Positions 9,191 to 17,763 of a DNA stretch of 64,000 nt are shown in pieces. Within the stretch, counting starts at the first letter, position 1. Every line of letters begins with the position of its first letter. The stretch comes from Tsukamurella pulmonis. Lineage in GTDB: Bacteria > Actinomycetota > Actinomycetes > Mycobacteriales > Mycobacteriaceae. Location: positions 1,936,136-2,000,135 of the forward strand of contig NZ_FNLF01000002.1 in NCBI RefSeq assembly GCF_900103175.1, written 5' to 3'. Both the position numbers and the translations under genes were made by a program. The notes under the pieces are model-generated. The model worked only from the letters and a program-made list of their open reading frames with translations, was not told the origin of the DNA and searched no databases.

Positions 9191-11029
9191 GTGAACACGC
9201 CGATGCGCAGCGCCGTCGCGATCGTCGCCCTCGTGGCGCTGGTCGCCAGCGGAGCGTGCGCGCCGGCGCAGACCGCCGGCCCGGGGCCGCTCGCGGTGCG
9301 CTTCGGTGCGGCGCTCGCCGACAAGGATCTCGACGGTGCCGCCGCCCTCACCACGTCGCCCGACGCCGCGAAGAAGGCGCTGCAGGAGGCGTTCGACGGG
9401 CTGCAGGCGCGCGGCGTCCAGCTCAAGGTGGGGCAGGTGCGCACCGTCGGGGCCACCAGCCAGGTCGAGTACGAGTACGTGTGGGACCTGCCCGCCGAAC
9501 AGGGCCGCTCGAGCCGCTCCTGGGACTACCGCGGTTCGCTGACCGGTGTCCAGGAGAACGGGCAGTGGCGCGTGCGGTGGGCGCCGTCGGTGCTACATCC
9601 GCGGCTCGGCGCCAACCAGACGATGGTGCTGCGCGCGCTGCCCGCGGCCGAGGCGCCCGTGAACTCGGCGTCGGGCGGCGCCGTGCTCGTTCCCGGAGTG
9701 ATCAACCGGATCCGGCTCGACGCGTCGAAGGTGGCCGCCCCCACCACGGTGCTCGACGTCGCGGGGCAGCTGGCCCGCGCGTTGCAGCCGATCCTGCCGG
9801 GGCTCGACCCGGTGCAGATCACGGAGCAGGCGACGTCGCTGGGCGCGCCGTACACGGTCGCCTCGGTCAACCAGGCCGACCTGCGCAAGCTCGCGGGCGA
9901 TGTGACCTCGCTGCCGGGGGTCACCCTCGTCGAGCAGGCGGACCTGGTGCCCACCGACCGCAGCTTCGCCCCGGCGCTCATGTCCTCGATCAAGAAGAAC
10001 GTCGCCGGCGACCTCGCCGGCAAGGACGGCTGGGAGGTGATCGCCCAGGCCGACACCGGCGCTCGCGTGACCACGCTCTCGTCCACGGCGCCGCAGACTG
10101 CCCCGGCCGCGTCCGTGAGCATCTCGCCCATCGCGCAGGCCGCGGCGCAGGCCGCCGTGAACACCCGCCGCGACCGGCAGTCGATGATGGTGGTGATCCA
10201 GCCGTCGACCGGCAACGTCCTGGCGGTGGCGCAGAACCCCGAGGCCGACAAACTCGGCTCGCTCGCGACCTCCGGCCTGTACCCGCCGGGCTCCGTCGGC
10301 AAGATCGTGACGGCCACCGCGGCGATCTCCGCCGGCATCGCCGGGCCCGAGACGATCGTGCCGTGCCCCGGCACCCTCACCATCGGCGAGCGCGAGGTGC
10401 CCAACTACAACCGGTTCGCCCTGGGCGATGTGAGCATGCAGCGCGCGTTCGCCCGGTCGTGCAACACGAGCTTCGCCTACCTCGGTGCCAAGCTCACGCC
10501 CGAGGCGCTGCCCACCGCCGCGGCCGAGCTCGGCATCGGGCCGGAGTACTCGATCGCGGGCCTGCCCGTCTCGTCCGGGCAGTACCCGGTGCCCAAGGCG
10601 ATGGTCAATCAGGTCGAGGACAGCTTCGGGCAGGGCGAGGTGCTGGTGAGCCCGTTCGCCATGGCGCTCGCGGCCGCCGCGGTCGCGCACGGCGGCGCGG
10701 TCACCCCGCAGCTGGTGCTCGGCAAGCCCACCACGGTCGACGGGGAGCGGCCCCCGCTCGATCCGAAGGCCGTCGACGGGGTGCGCGCCATGATGCGCGA
10801 GGTGGTCGCCTCCGGTACCGCCGAGCTGATCCGCGGCTCGGGCGACATCCTCGGCAAGACCGGCGAGGCGGAGGTCGAGGGCGGCTCGCACGCCTGGTTC
10901 GTCGGCTACCGCGGCGACCTGGCCTTCGCGTCCCTCGTCGTGCTGGGCGGCAGCTCCGACAACGCGGTCGCGGTCACCAAGGAGTTCTTCGACCGCTTCG
11001 ACGCCCCGGTCGCGGCGACCCCCGGCTGA
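9191..11029 (+). CDS. Penicillin-binding lipoprotein (D,D-transpeptidase, class B-like)
   Basis: Cell-wall transpeptidase-like protein of 612 residues that should be exported and lipid-anchored. A signal peptide at 1-23 ends in the lipobox ASGAC. A MecA_N/NTF2-like domain lies at about 30-145, a dimerisation region follows, and the penicillin-binding domain runs from about 330. Catalytic motifs are intact: SVGK with Ser368 and Lys371, SCN at 423-425, and KTG at Lys556. It is the positional counterpart of Rv2864c. It starts with GTG at 9191. A role in peptidoglycan cross-linking and beta-lactam binding is expected. Confidence 0.92.
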   Translation: MNTPMRSAVAIVALVALVASGACAPAQTAGPGPLAVRFGAALADKDLDGAAALTTSPDAAKKALQEAFDGLQARGVQLKVGQVRTVGATSQVEYEYVWDLPAEQGRSSRSWDYRGSLTGVQENGQWRVRWAPSVLHPRLGANQTMVLRALPAAEAPVNSASGGAVLVPGVINRIRLDASKVAAPTTVLDVAGQLARALQPILPGLDPVQITEQATSLGAPYTVASVNQADLRKLAGDVTSLPGVTLVEQADLVPTDRSFAPALMSSIKKNVAGDLAGKDGWEVIAQADTGARVTTLSSTAPQTAPAASVSISPIAQAAAQAAVNTRRDRQSMMVVIQPSTGNVLAVAQNPEADKLGSLATSGLYPPGSVGKIVTATAAISAGIAGPETIVPCPGTLTIGEREVPNYNRFALGDVSMQRAFARSCNTSFAYLGAKLTPEALPTAAAELGIGPEYSIAGLPVSSGQYPVPKAMVNQVEDSFGQGEVLVSPFAMALAAAAVAHGGAVTPQLVLGKPTTVDGERPPLDPKAVDGVRAMMREVVASGTAELIRGSGDILGKTGEAEVEGGSHAWFVGYRGDLAFASLVVLGGSSDNAVAVTKEFFDRFDAPVAATPG

Positions 11030-11057
11030 TCGCGCGTCGAGACCGGACCGCCCGACG

Positions 11058-11579
11058 CTACAGGCGGTCCCAGCGGGCCCGGATCGGGTAGGTCGTCGTC
11101 CAGGTGGTCGAGCCGCGACGCGGCCACGTGATGGTGACCACGGTCGGCCCGATGTCGACCTTGGCGTCGCCCGCGAGGAACTGGGCGCTGTTCGGGGTGT
11201 CGGTGAGGAACGATCCGCGGAAGGTGATCCGGGGCGGCGAGGAGTCGATGCTCGACGGTTCGCCGTTCGCCCACGCGCGCAGGTACCGCATCCCGCTGTC
11301 GTCGCGGCACACTGCGAAGCGGTACGGGTCAGCCGGCAGGCCGCCCGAGATCAGGGTCACGGGGACGTCGGTGCCGTCGCAGCGCGCCGACGCCGCCGTG
11401 AAGCCCCGGCGATCCGTATCCGCGGGCGGCGTGCCCCGGCCCGCGGGCAGGGCGAGCGCGGCGCTGACCTCGGCGGCGTCGACGGTGGCGCGACCCTCGA
11501 TCGCCGTTGCGCAGCCCGTGAGCACGGCGGCGCCGATACACGTCAGCGCGATCGGCACCGCTGCGCGGAGCCGCGTCAT
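11058..11579 (-). CDS. Secreted lipoprotein, paralogue of the upstream gene (unknown family)
   Basis: A 173-residue lipoprotein with a signal peptide ending in the lipobox VLTGC. The mature part carries ADTDRRGFT, ARCDG, DPYRFAVCR, YLRAWANG and a C-terminal YPIRARW. The same blocks occur in order in the upstream gene, so the two are tandem paralogues. Two shared cysteines (in ARCDG and FAVCR) could form a disulfide outside the cell. The ATG at 11579 overlaps the upstream TGA (ATGA), implying translational coupling. I do not recognise the family; a surface binding role is possible but unproven. Confidence 0.75.
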   Translation of the reverse strand: MTRLRAAVPIALTCIGAAVLTGCATAIEGRATVDAAEVSAALALPAGRGTPPADTDRRGFTAASARCDGTDVPVTLISGGLPADPYRFAVCRDDSGMRYLRAWANGEPSSIDSSPPRITFRGSFLTDTPNSAQFLAGDAKVDIGPTVVTITWPRRGSTTWTTTYPIRARWDRL

Positions 11580-12046
11580 CCGCGGTGCCAGGCTGCTCGG
11601 ATGGGGTAGGAGACGGTCCATGCCCCGGCGCCGTTGTCGGGCCAGCGGATCGCGATGGGGGAGACCCCCACGTCGACGGTGGCGCCGCGGGCGGCGAAGA
11701 GGGTGTCCGATCCGTTGACGGCGGTCCCGCGCAGGCCGATCCGCGGCCCCTGCGTGTCCGCGAGGCTCGGCCGGCCGTTGGCCCACGCGCGCAGGTAGGG
11801 CGCGCCGTTCGCGGTGCGGCACACCGCGAAGCGGTACGGATCGCCGTTGCCGCCGGTGAACAGTGCCGTCGCGCGGTCGGCGCCGTCGCAGCGCGCGGCC
11901 GGCTGGGTGGTGAATCCGTGCGTGTCGGTGCCGGCGAGGGTGGGATCGCCGGGCGCGGCCTGGACCGGTCCTGCGGCGACCGCGAGCGCCGCCAGGAGCG
12001 CGCCGCCGGTGGCAGCGGTGCGGCGCAGGCGTGTGGTGCTGGGCAT
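11576..12046 (-). CDS. Secreted protein, first of a paralogous pair (unknown family)
   Basis: A 156-residue exported protein with a Sec signal peptide ending about VQAAPG at residue 35 and no lipobox. The mature domain has TDTHGFT, ARCDG, DPYRFAVCR, YLRAWANG and YPIRAAW, matching the downstream lipoprotein block for block. Start: ATG at 12046 has a strong GGGGGAG site 5 bases upstream; an in-frame ATG at 12058 is the alternative. The pair looks like one soluble and one membrane-anchored version of the same domain. Function is unknown. Confidence 0.75.
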   Translation of the reverse strand: MPSTTRLRRTAATGGALLAALAVAAGPVQAAPGDPTLAGTDTHGFTTQPAARCDGADRATALFTGGNGDPYRFAVCRTANGAPYLRAWANGRPSLADTQGPRIGLRGTAVNGSDTLFAARGATVDVGVSPIAIRWPDNGAGAWTVSYPIRAAWHRG

Positions 12047-12229
12047 TGTCTCCCCCATGTCGTCATCCGATCGCTTCCATCGATGCAACCCGCTCTGCGA
12101 CAGACTGCATACTGTGCCTGAGTAAGTTACCCAGGGTTGTGTTCGGAGACAAGAGACGGGCATTACACCCGCCGCACACCTCACGGGAAATCGATTGCCG
12201 CCCCGAGTCTCGTCGGGGAGGCTCGGGGC

Positions 12230-12808
12230 GTGGACATCGACCTCATCGCCCCGGACGCTGCGTGGCACCAGGAGTGGCTGCGCAACGTCGCGGAGTGGGG
12301 CGACGTGACGCACCACCCGGGCTCCGGCAGCGCGTTGGCGCGCGAGCTGGACCTGACGGCACCGTCGGACTTCGCTACCTGGGTGGATCGACTGAACGCG
12401 GCGACCACGATCGACCGGAGTGGCGAACTGCTGCCCGCGACGACCTGGTGGATCGTGCGGGGCGAGCGCTATCTCGGTGCGATCCAGCTCCGGCACGAGC
12501 TGTCCCCGATGCTCGCCGAGCTGGGCGGCCACATCGGGTACCACGTGCGTCCCTCGGCGCGCCGCCGCGGCGTCGCATCCGCCGCGCTGTGCGAGGTGGT
12601 CCGGCGCGCCGAGGGCATCGGGCTGACCGAGGTGCTCGTCACCTGCGACGAGGGCAACCTCGCCTCGCGGCGCACCGCGGAATCGGCGGGTGGCGTCCTC
12701 ACCAGGATCCGTCCGGTCGACGACTTCGCCGTCGGCCACGGCTTCCTCGAACCGACCTGCCACTACTGGCTCCCCACGGCCCCCGATGTCGCCCACCGGG
12801 TGACGTAA
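12230..12808 (+). CDS. GNAT-family N-acetyltransferase
   Basis: A 192-residue protein with a GNAT core in its C-terminal half. GHIGYHVRPSARRRGVASAA at about residues 101-120 contains the R-R-G-V-A pyrophosphate loop, and EGNLASRRTAESAGG is the typical late helix. The first 80 residues resemble the substrate lobe of RimJ/RimL-like members. GTG at 12230 is chosen because a GGGGAG ribosome site precedes it and the upstream in-frame extension is Arg/His-rich without similarity. Substrate unknown. The stop codon lies in the left arm of a 12-bp inverted repeat. Confidence 0.75.
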   Translation: MDIDLIAPDAAWHQEWLRNVAEWGDVTHHPGSGSALARELDLTAPSDFATWVDRLNAATTIDRSGELLPATTWWIVRGERYLGAIQLRHELSPMLAELGGHIGYHVRPSARRRGVASAALCEVVRRAEGIGLTEVLVTCDEGNLASRRTAESAGGVLTRIRPVDDFAVGHGFLEPTCHYWLPTAPDVAHRVT

Positions 12809-12864
12809 CAGCGTGAGCAGCAGGCGTTTTCCCAGGACGCCGTCCGAGCCGGCGCTGTTACGTC
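12802..12864. repeat. 12-bp perfect inverted repeat between GNAT and map
   Basis: GACGTAACAGCG at 12802-12813 is repeated inverted as CGCTGTTACGTC at 12853-12864, with 39 bases between. The left arm contains the TAA stop of the GNAT gene. A long loop and no T-run make it a poor terminator; it could be a protein-binding pair or the ends of a tiny remnant element. Confidence 0.6.
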
Positions 12865-12942
12865 CGGATGGGGCGGTGGCGACGGCCCGGTGGGCGGCTG
12901 CGTGCTTCGGGGCGGGGCGCTGGAGGTGTGGCGGGCGCCGAT

Positions 12943-12948
12943 TAGGCT
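12943..12948 (+). promoter_or_regulatory. Putative leaderless -10 (TAGGCT) for map
   Basis: TAGGCT ends 6 nt before the ATG at 12955. It is the same hexamer and spacing as at dxr. Confidence 0.5.
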
Positions 12949-12954
12949 GAACGG

Positions 12955-13821
12955 ATGACCCGCGCTGCACTCGTTCCCGGCACCGTCTCGCCCCGTCTGG
13001 CCGTCCCGGCGACGATCGTCCGGCCGGAGTACGTCGACAAGGCCTCGGCGAACGAGGGCAACGAGCCCTGGGTGCAGACCCCGGAGACCATCGAGAAGAT
13101 GCGCCTCGCCTCCCGGATCGCCGCGGACGCGCTGCAGGCGGCGGGCGCCGAGGTGGCGCCGGGCGTGAGCACCGACCACCTCGACCGGGTGGCGCACGAG
13201 TACATGATCGACCACGGCGCCTACCCCTCGACGCTGGGCTACCGCGGCTTCCCGAAGTCGTGCTGCACGAGCCTCAACGAGGTGATCTGCCACGGCATCC
13301 CGGACAGCACCGTCATCGAGGACGGCGACATCGTCAACATCGACGTGACCGCCTACATCGACGGGGTGCACGGCGACACCAACGCCACCTTCCTCGCCGG
13401 CGACGTCTCCGAGGAGCACCGCCTCCTCGTCGAGCGCACCCGCACCGCCACCGAACGCGCCATCAAGGCCGTCAAGCCCGGGCGCGAGCTCAACGTCGTC
13501 GGCCGCGTCATCGAGTCCTACGCGAACCGCTTCGGCTACACCGTGGTCCGCGACTTCACCGGCCACGGCATCGGCGAGACCTTCCACAACGGCCTCGTCG
13601 TGCTGCACTACGACGAGCCGAACGTCGAGACCGTCCTCGAGCCCGGCATGGTCTTCACCATCGAGCCGATGATCAACCTCGGCGGCCTCGATTACGAGAT
13701 CTGGTCCGACGGCTGGACCGTTGCGACCACCGACAAGAAGTGGACCGCGCAGTTCGAGCACACCCTCGTCGTCACCGACGACGGTGCCGAGATCCTCACG
13801 CTGCCGAGCGACGCCGCCTAG
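12955..13821 (+). CDS. map: Methionine aminopeptidase, type I
   Basis: Dinuclear metal enzyme that removes N-terminal methionine from new proteins. It has 288 residues with the N-terminal extension of about 40 residues that marks actinobacterial type-1c enzymes (MapB of mycobacteria); the extension contains a PxxVRP-like stretch. Metal ligands are recognisable in order: [19 protein letters not shown] (two Asp), [10 protein letters not shown] (His), TIEPM (Glu) and QFEHTL (Glu). It starts with ATG at 12955. The stop codon directly abuts the ATG of cobQ. Confidence 0.95.
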   Translation: MTRAALVPGTVSPRLAVPATIVRPEYVDKASANEGNEPWVQTPETIEKMRLASRIAADALQAAGAEVAPGVSTDHLDRVAHEYMIDHGAYPSTLGYRGFPKSCCTSLNEVICHGIPDSTVIEDGDIVNIDVTAYIDGVHGDTNATFLAGDVSEEHRLLVERTRTATERAIKAVKPGRELNVVGRVIESYANRFGYTVVRDFTGHGIGETFHNGLVVLHYDEPNVETVLEPGMVFTIEPMINLGGLDYEIWSDGWTVATTDKKWTAQFEHTLVVTDDGAEILTLPSDAA

Positions 13822-15345
13822 ATGCACGGGGCGCTGCTGATCGCCGGCGCCACCTCGGACGCCGGTAAGTCCACCGTCACGGCCGGGCTGTGCCGTCTGC
13901 TGGCCCGGCGAGGCGTGCGCGTCGCGCCGTTCAAGGCGCAGAACATGTCCAACAACTCCGTCGCCACCGTCGAGGCCGACGGCACGAGCGGGGAGATCGG
14001 GCGCGCCCAGGCGACCCAGGCGCTCGCGTGCGGTCTGGCGCCGTCGACCCGGTTCAACCCCGTACTGCTCAAGCCCGGCAGCGACCGGCGCAGCCAGCTC
14101 GTCCTGCACGGCCGGCCCGTCGGCGACGTGGGTGCGCGCGACTACGTCACCCGGCGGCAGTGGCTGCTCGACGAGGTCACCACCACACTGGCCGGCCTGC
14201 GCGAGGAGTTCGACGTCGTGCTCTGCGAGGGCGCTGGCAGTCCCGCCGAGATCAACCTGCGCGCTACCGACATCGCCAACATGGGCCTCGCGCGCGCCGC
14301 CGGCCTGCCGACACTGATCGTCGGCGACATCGACCGCGGGGGAGTGCTCGCCCACCTCGCGGGCACCGTCGCCGTGCTGCCGCCCGACGACCAGCGCCTG
14401 ATCTACGGCTTCCTGATCAACCGCTTCCGCGGCGACGTCTCGCTCCTCACGCCCGGACTGGAGCAACTCGAGGCGATCACGAAGCGGCCGACGCTCGGCG
14501 TGCTGCCGTACCTCACCGACCTGTGGCTGGACGCGGAGGACTCGCTCGCCGCGCTCGGCGCCGATCTCGTGGGCCGCGGCTCCACGCGCCCCGACCCGAT
14601 CCGCGTCGCCGCGATCGCGCTGCCGCGGGTGTCCAACACCACCGACGTCGAGGCCCTCGCGTGCGAACCCGGGCTGACGGTGCGCTGGACGACCCGGCCC
14701 GCCGACGTCGCCGCCGCGGACCTGGTCGTGCTCCCCGGCACGAAGAGCACCGTCGCCGATCTCGCGTGGCTGCGCGAACGCGGACTCGCCGACGCGCTGA
14801 TCCGGCGCGCCGCGGCGGACGGCCCGATCGTGGGCGTCTGCGGCGGCTACCAGATGCTCGGCCGCTCGATCACCGATCCCGGCGGTGTGGAGGCGGCGGC
14901 CGGGACGCGCGTCGACGGCCTCGGCATCCTCGACCTCGACGTCGAGTTCGGCCCCGTCAAATGCGTGCGGAACGTGACCGGCACGGGCATGGGTGCCGCT
15001 GCGAGCGGCTACGAGATCCATCACGGCGTCGTGGTCCGGACCGAGGAGAGCCCGGTGCTGCAGGGACCCGACGGGCCGGAGGGGGCGCTGCGGGGCACGG
15101 TCCTCGGCACCCACTGGCACGGACTGTTCGGCGCCGACGAGTTCCGGCGCGCCTACCTGGGCGCCGTTCTCCCGGGCCGCGACCTCGGTCCGGCCGTCGG
15201 CTACGACGCTGCGCGGCGCGCCCAGCTCGACGTCCTCGCCGACGCGATCGAGGAGCACTGCGACGTGGACGCGATCCTGGCGCCGTTGCAATCGCTCGGC
15301 GCGTTTTCCGCGATCCTGCCGCCCATACGGATTGTCAGTGACTAG
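13822..15345 (+). CDS. cobQ: Cobyric acid synthase (glutamine-hydrolysing)
   Basis: Catalyses four ATP- and glutamine-dependent amidations of adenosylcobyrinic a,c-diamide in cobalamin synthesis. It has 507 residues. The N-terminal ATPase domain has the P-loop-like TSDAGKST. The C-terminal class I (triad) glutaminase domain has its nucleophilic Cys in [10 protein letters not shown] at about 341 and its His in THWHGLFG. Translation starts at ATG 13822 directly after the map stop codon, with no ribosome site of its own, so it is probably coupled to map. It belongs with cobO, cobB and the chelatase-like gene in this window. Confidence 0.95.
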   Translation: MHGALLIAGATSDAGKSTVTAGLCRLLARRGVRVAPFKAQNMSNNSVATVEADGTSGEIGRAQATQALACGLAPSTRFNPVLLKPGSDRRSQLVLHGRPVGDVGARDYVTRRQWLLDEVTTTLAGLREEFDVVLCEGAGSPAEINLRATDIANMGLARAAGLPTLIVGDIDRGGVLAHLAGTVAVLPPDDQRLIYGFLINRFRGDVSLLTPGLEQLEAITKRPTLGVLPYLTDLWLDAEDSLAALGADLVGRGSTRPDPIRVAAIALPRVSNTTDVEALACEPGLTVRWTTRPADVAAADLVVLPGTKSTVADLAWLRERGLADALIRRAAADGPIVGVCGGYQMLGRSITDPGGVEAAAGTRVDGLGILDLDVEFGPVKCVRNVTGTGMGAAASGYEIHHGVVVRTEESPVLQGPDGPEGALRGTVLGTHWHGLFGADEFRRAYLGAVLPGRDLGPAVGYDAARRAQLDVLADAIEEHCDVDAILAPLQSLGAFSAILPPIRIVSD

Positions 15346-15348
15346 CGT
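15343..15348 (+). promoter_or_regulatory. Putative leaderless -10 (TAGCGT) for the alpha/beta hydrolase
   Basis: TAGCGT ends 8 nt before the ATG at 15357. Its first bases are the TAG stop of cobQ. Confidence 0.45.
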
Positions 15349-15356
15349 GAACGGTC

Positions 15357-16190
15357 ATGGGGATCGATACAGCGCAGACCGTGCAGGTACCCGCGGGCTC
15401 GTGGACGTTCGACGTCTCGGTCGGGGGGCCGGAGCACGGCGTGCCGGTGCTGTTGCTGCACGGATTCCCGCAGACCGAGGAGTGTTTCGACCAGGTCCGT
15501 GAGCGTCTGCACGAGGCCGGGTTGCGCACCATCGCGCCCCGCCAGCGCGGGTACAGCCCGGGCGCCCGTCCGGTGGGCGTCGACCAGTACACGATGAAGC
15601 ACCTCGCCGAGGACGCCGCGCGCATCCTGGACGCGCTCGAGGTGCCCTACGCGCACGTCGTCGGTCACGGCCTCGGCGCGACGGTGGCGTGGCACTTCGC
15701 CGCCGCCTATCCACTGCGCGCCATGAGCCTGACGGCGGTCTCGTTCGGCCACCCGTCGGCGTTCGGCGAGGCGATGGCGAGCGATCAGGACCAGCGGCAG
15801 CGTTCGCGCTACCTGGAGCTGTTCCTGCGCTCCGGCGAGGCCGAGAAGGCGCTGCTCGCGAACGACGCCCGCACGCTGCTCGCCACGGCGCCGGGCGGGG
15901 GCATCGAGGACCTCGCGAACGAACCCGCGTTGACGGCGGCGCTGAACTGGTACCGGGCCAACATGGTGCCCGGCGGGGAGGGGCTGGACTGCCCCGTGAT
16001 CGAGGTGCCCACCACGCTGGTCTGGGGCGATCGCGATGCGATCGCGGGTGCGGCGCAGGCCAAGGGCACCGCGCACTTCCTCCGTGCCGACTACCGGCTC
16101 AGCGAGGTGCCCGACGGCGACCACTGGCTCCCGTTGCGCGCGCCGGCGGCGCTGGCCTCGGAGATCGCGCTGCGCACGCTGCGGAACTGA
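15357..16190 (+). CDS. Alpha/beta hydrolase-fold protein lacking the usual nucleophile
   Basis: A 277-residue protein of the epoxide-hydrolase/haloalkane-dehalogenase-like branch. It has the oxyanion motif HGFPQTEE at 35-42 and a late acid/His region (VWGDRDAI, then DGDHWLP). The nucleophile elbow reads GHGLGA at 103-108, so Gly105 stands where Ser or Asp is expected. The codon is an unambiguous GGC. If the rest is intact the protein may be non-catalytic or use other chemistry. It starts with ATG at 15357, 11 bases after cobQ. Confidence 0.8.
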   Translation: MGIDTAQTVQVPAGSWTFDVSVGGPEHGVPVLLLHGFPQTEECFDQVRERLHEAGLRTIAPRQRGYSPGARPVGVDQYTMKHLAEDAARILDALEVPYAHVVGHGLGATVAWHFAAAYPLRAMSLTAVSFGHPSAFGEAMASDQDQRQRSRYLELFLRSGEAEKALLANDARTLLATAPGGGIEDLANEPALTAALNWYRANMVPGGEGLDCPVIEVPTTLVWGDRDAIAGAAQAKGTAHFLRADYRLSEVPDGDHWLPLRAPAALASEIALRTLRN

Positions 16191-16221
16191 CCGCGCCGCG
16201 CGCGGTCAGTCCCCGAGCGAG

Positions 16222-16323
16222 CTAGGAGCCGGAGCCGCAGGTGCAGCTGTCGCCGCACGAGCAGTTCTCGCACGTGCAGTTCGGGTTGGAGCAGCCGGGG
16301 ATGATCAATTCATTGTGATTCAT
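16222..16323 (-). CDS. Metallothionein-like small Cys-rich protein
   Basis: A 33-residue open frame with seven cysteines at 11, 16, 18, 21, 23, 27 and 29, arranged as repeated CxC and CxxC pairs. The mature core GCSNPNCTCENCSCGDSCTC has the spacing of zinc/copper-binding metallothioneins. It begins at ATG 16323, 26 bases downstream of the mycothione reductase stop on the same strand, and has its own TACAGT hexamer ending 7 nt before the start. There is no aromatic residue, as in metallothioneins. It does not resemble the MymT sequence I remember, so the family is uncertain. Confidence 0.7.
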   Translation of the reverse strand: MNHNELIIPGCSNPNCTCENCSCGDSCTCGSGS

Positions 16324-16330
16324 GCATATG

Positions 16331-16336
16331 ACTGTA
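16331..16336 (-). promoter_or_regulatory. Putative leaderless -10 (TACAGT) for the metallothionein-like gene
   Basis: On the minus strand TACAGT ends 7 nt before the ATG at 16323, inside the 26-base gap after mtr. No ribosome site is present, so expression independent of mtr is likely. Confidence 0.5.
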
Positions 16337-16349
16337 CCGCGGCCGGGCG

Positions 16350-17762
16350 TCAGGAGCGCATGTCCTCCGCCACCTTCAGGAAGGCGTTCTCGACCAGCTC
16401 CGGCAACGCCGGGTGGATCCAGTACTGACCGCGGGCGAACTCCTCCGGCGGGATCGAGAACGACATCGCCGTGATCGCCGACTGGATCAGCGCCGAAGCC
16501 TGGTGGCCGACGATGTGCGCGCCCACCAGCAGCCCCGTCGCGCGGTCGCCGACCAGCTTGCACACGCCCTCCGCATCCGCCATCGCCCAGCCGTAGGCGA
16601 TGTCGGCGTAGCGCTGCTCGCCGACCGCCACGTCGATGCCGCGCGCGCGGGCCTCGTCCTCGTTCAGGCCCACCGAGGCGACCTGCGGCCGGGAGAACAC
16701 CGCACCCGGCACGAACCGGTGATCCGAGGTCGCCGCGGGCGTGTCCCAGCCGGAGAGCAGGTTCTCCGCGACGGTCCGCGCCTCGTGGTTGGCCACGTGC
16801 CGCAGCGGGAACCGGGTGCTCACGTCGCCCAGCGCCCACACGCCGCGCACCGGGGTGCGCTGGTGCTCGTCGACGGGGACCCGGCCCTCCTCGTCGAGGT
16901 CGATGCCGATCGCGGACAGGTCGAGCGTGTCACCGTTCGGAATCCGGCCGGTCGCGACGAGCATCACGTCGGCGGCCACCGTCGACCCGTCGGTCAGATC
17001 CACCTCGACGCCGTCGCCCACCGCCCGCGTCGCGGTGACCTCGGTGCCGAGCCGCACGTCCCAGGTCCGGCGGACCTGTTCGGTGAAGATCTCCGAGATC
17101 GTCCGGTCCTGCGCCCGCAGCAGGCGCTCGCCCCGGGCCACGACGGTGACCTCGGAGCCGAGGCCGGCGAAGACGTGGGCGAACTCGGCGGCGATGTAGC
17201 CGCCGCCCACCACGATCAGCCGGCGCGGCAGGTCGTCGAGCCGCATGATGCTCTCGCTGACGTGGTAGCGCGCCGGGCCCGATTCGATGACGGGCGGGAC
17301 GGCCGGGCGCGAACCCGCCGCGATCACGACGTCGCGGCCGGCGACCACGGTGCCGTCCGCGAGCGCGAGACGGTGCAGGCCGTCCCCGGCGTCCGGGAGG
17401 AATCGCGCCTCCTGCTGGAAGACGGTGACGTTCGGGCACTTCTCCACGCGGTAGCGCAGGCCGCCCGCGGAGTAGCGGTCGATGCGGCCGAAGACGCGGT
17501 CCCGGATGGCCGGCCAATGGGTGGCCGTGACGGTCGCGTCGACGCCCAGCGGGCCGCTCTCGCGCGCGTCCTCGGCGACATCGGCCGGGTAGACGAACAT
17601 CTTGGTGGGAATGCAGCCGACGTTGAGGCAGGTGCCGCCGAACGCGCCGCCGGCCACGCCTTTGTCGACGATCGCGACGGTCCGGTCGTCGAAGCGGTGA
17701 TCGGGGATGGTGTTGCCGGCGCCGGAGCCGATGACGACGAGGTCGAAGACGTTCTCGGACAT
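16350..17762 (-). CDS. mtr: Mycothione reductase
   Basis: NADPH- and FAD-dependent disulfide reductase that regenerates mycothiol from mycothione in the cytosol. It has 470 residues. FAD-binding GSGAGNTI is at 12-19 and the redox pair is Cys45/Cys50 in [13 protein letters not shown]. The NAD(P) domain has [13 protein letters not shown], and the C-terminal interface His-Glu motif is [26 protein letters not shown] is characteristic of Mtr rather than of lipoamide dehydrogenase. One base separates its ATG from the stop of the upstream hydrolase, so they are an operon. Confidence 0.93.
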   Translation of the reverse strand: MSENVFDLVVIGSGAGNTIPDHRFDDRTVAIVDKGVAGGAFGGTCLNVGCIPTKMFVYPADVAEDARESGPLGVDATVTATHWPAIRDRVFGRIDRYSAGGLRYRVEKCPNVTVFQQEARFLPDAGDGLHRLALADGTVVAGRDVVIAAGSRPAVPPVIESGPARYHVSESIMRLDDLPRRLIVVGGGYIAAEFAHVFAGLGSEVTVVARGERLLRAQDRTISEIFTEQVRRTWDVRLGTEVTATRAVGDGVEVDLTDGSTVAADVMLVATGRIPNGDTLDLSAIGIDLDEEGRVPVDEHQRTPVRGVWALGDVSTRFPLRHVANHEARTVAENLLSGWDTPAATSDHRFVPGAVFSRPQVASVGLNEDEARARGIDVAVGEQRYADIAYGWAMADAEGVCKLVGDRATGLLVGAHIVGHQASALIQSAITAMSFSIPPEEFARGQYWIHPALPELVENAFLKVAEDMRS

Positions 17763-17763
17763 G

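Noticed and set aside
7669-11091. Long plus-strand open frame across the thiolase and the penicillin-binding lipoprotein
   Set aside because: It is antisense to the thiolase and out of frame with the lipoprotein; composition is non-protein-like.
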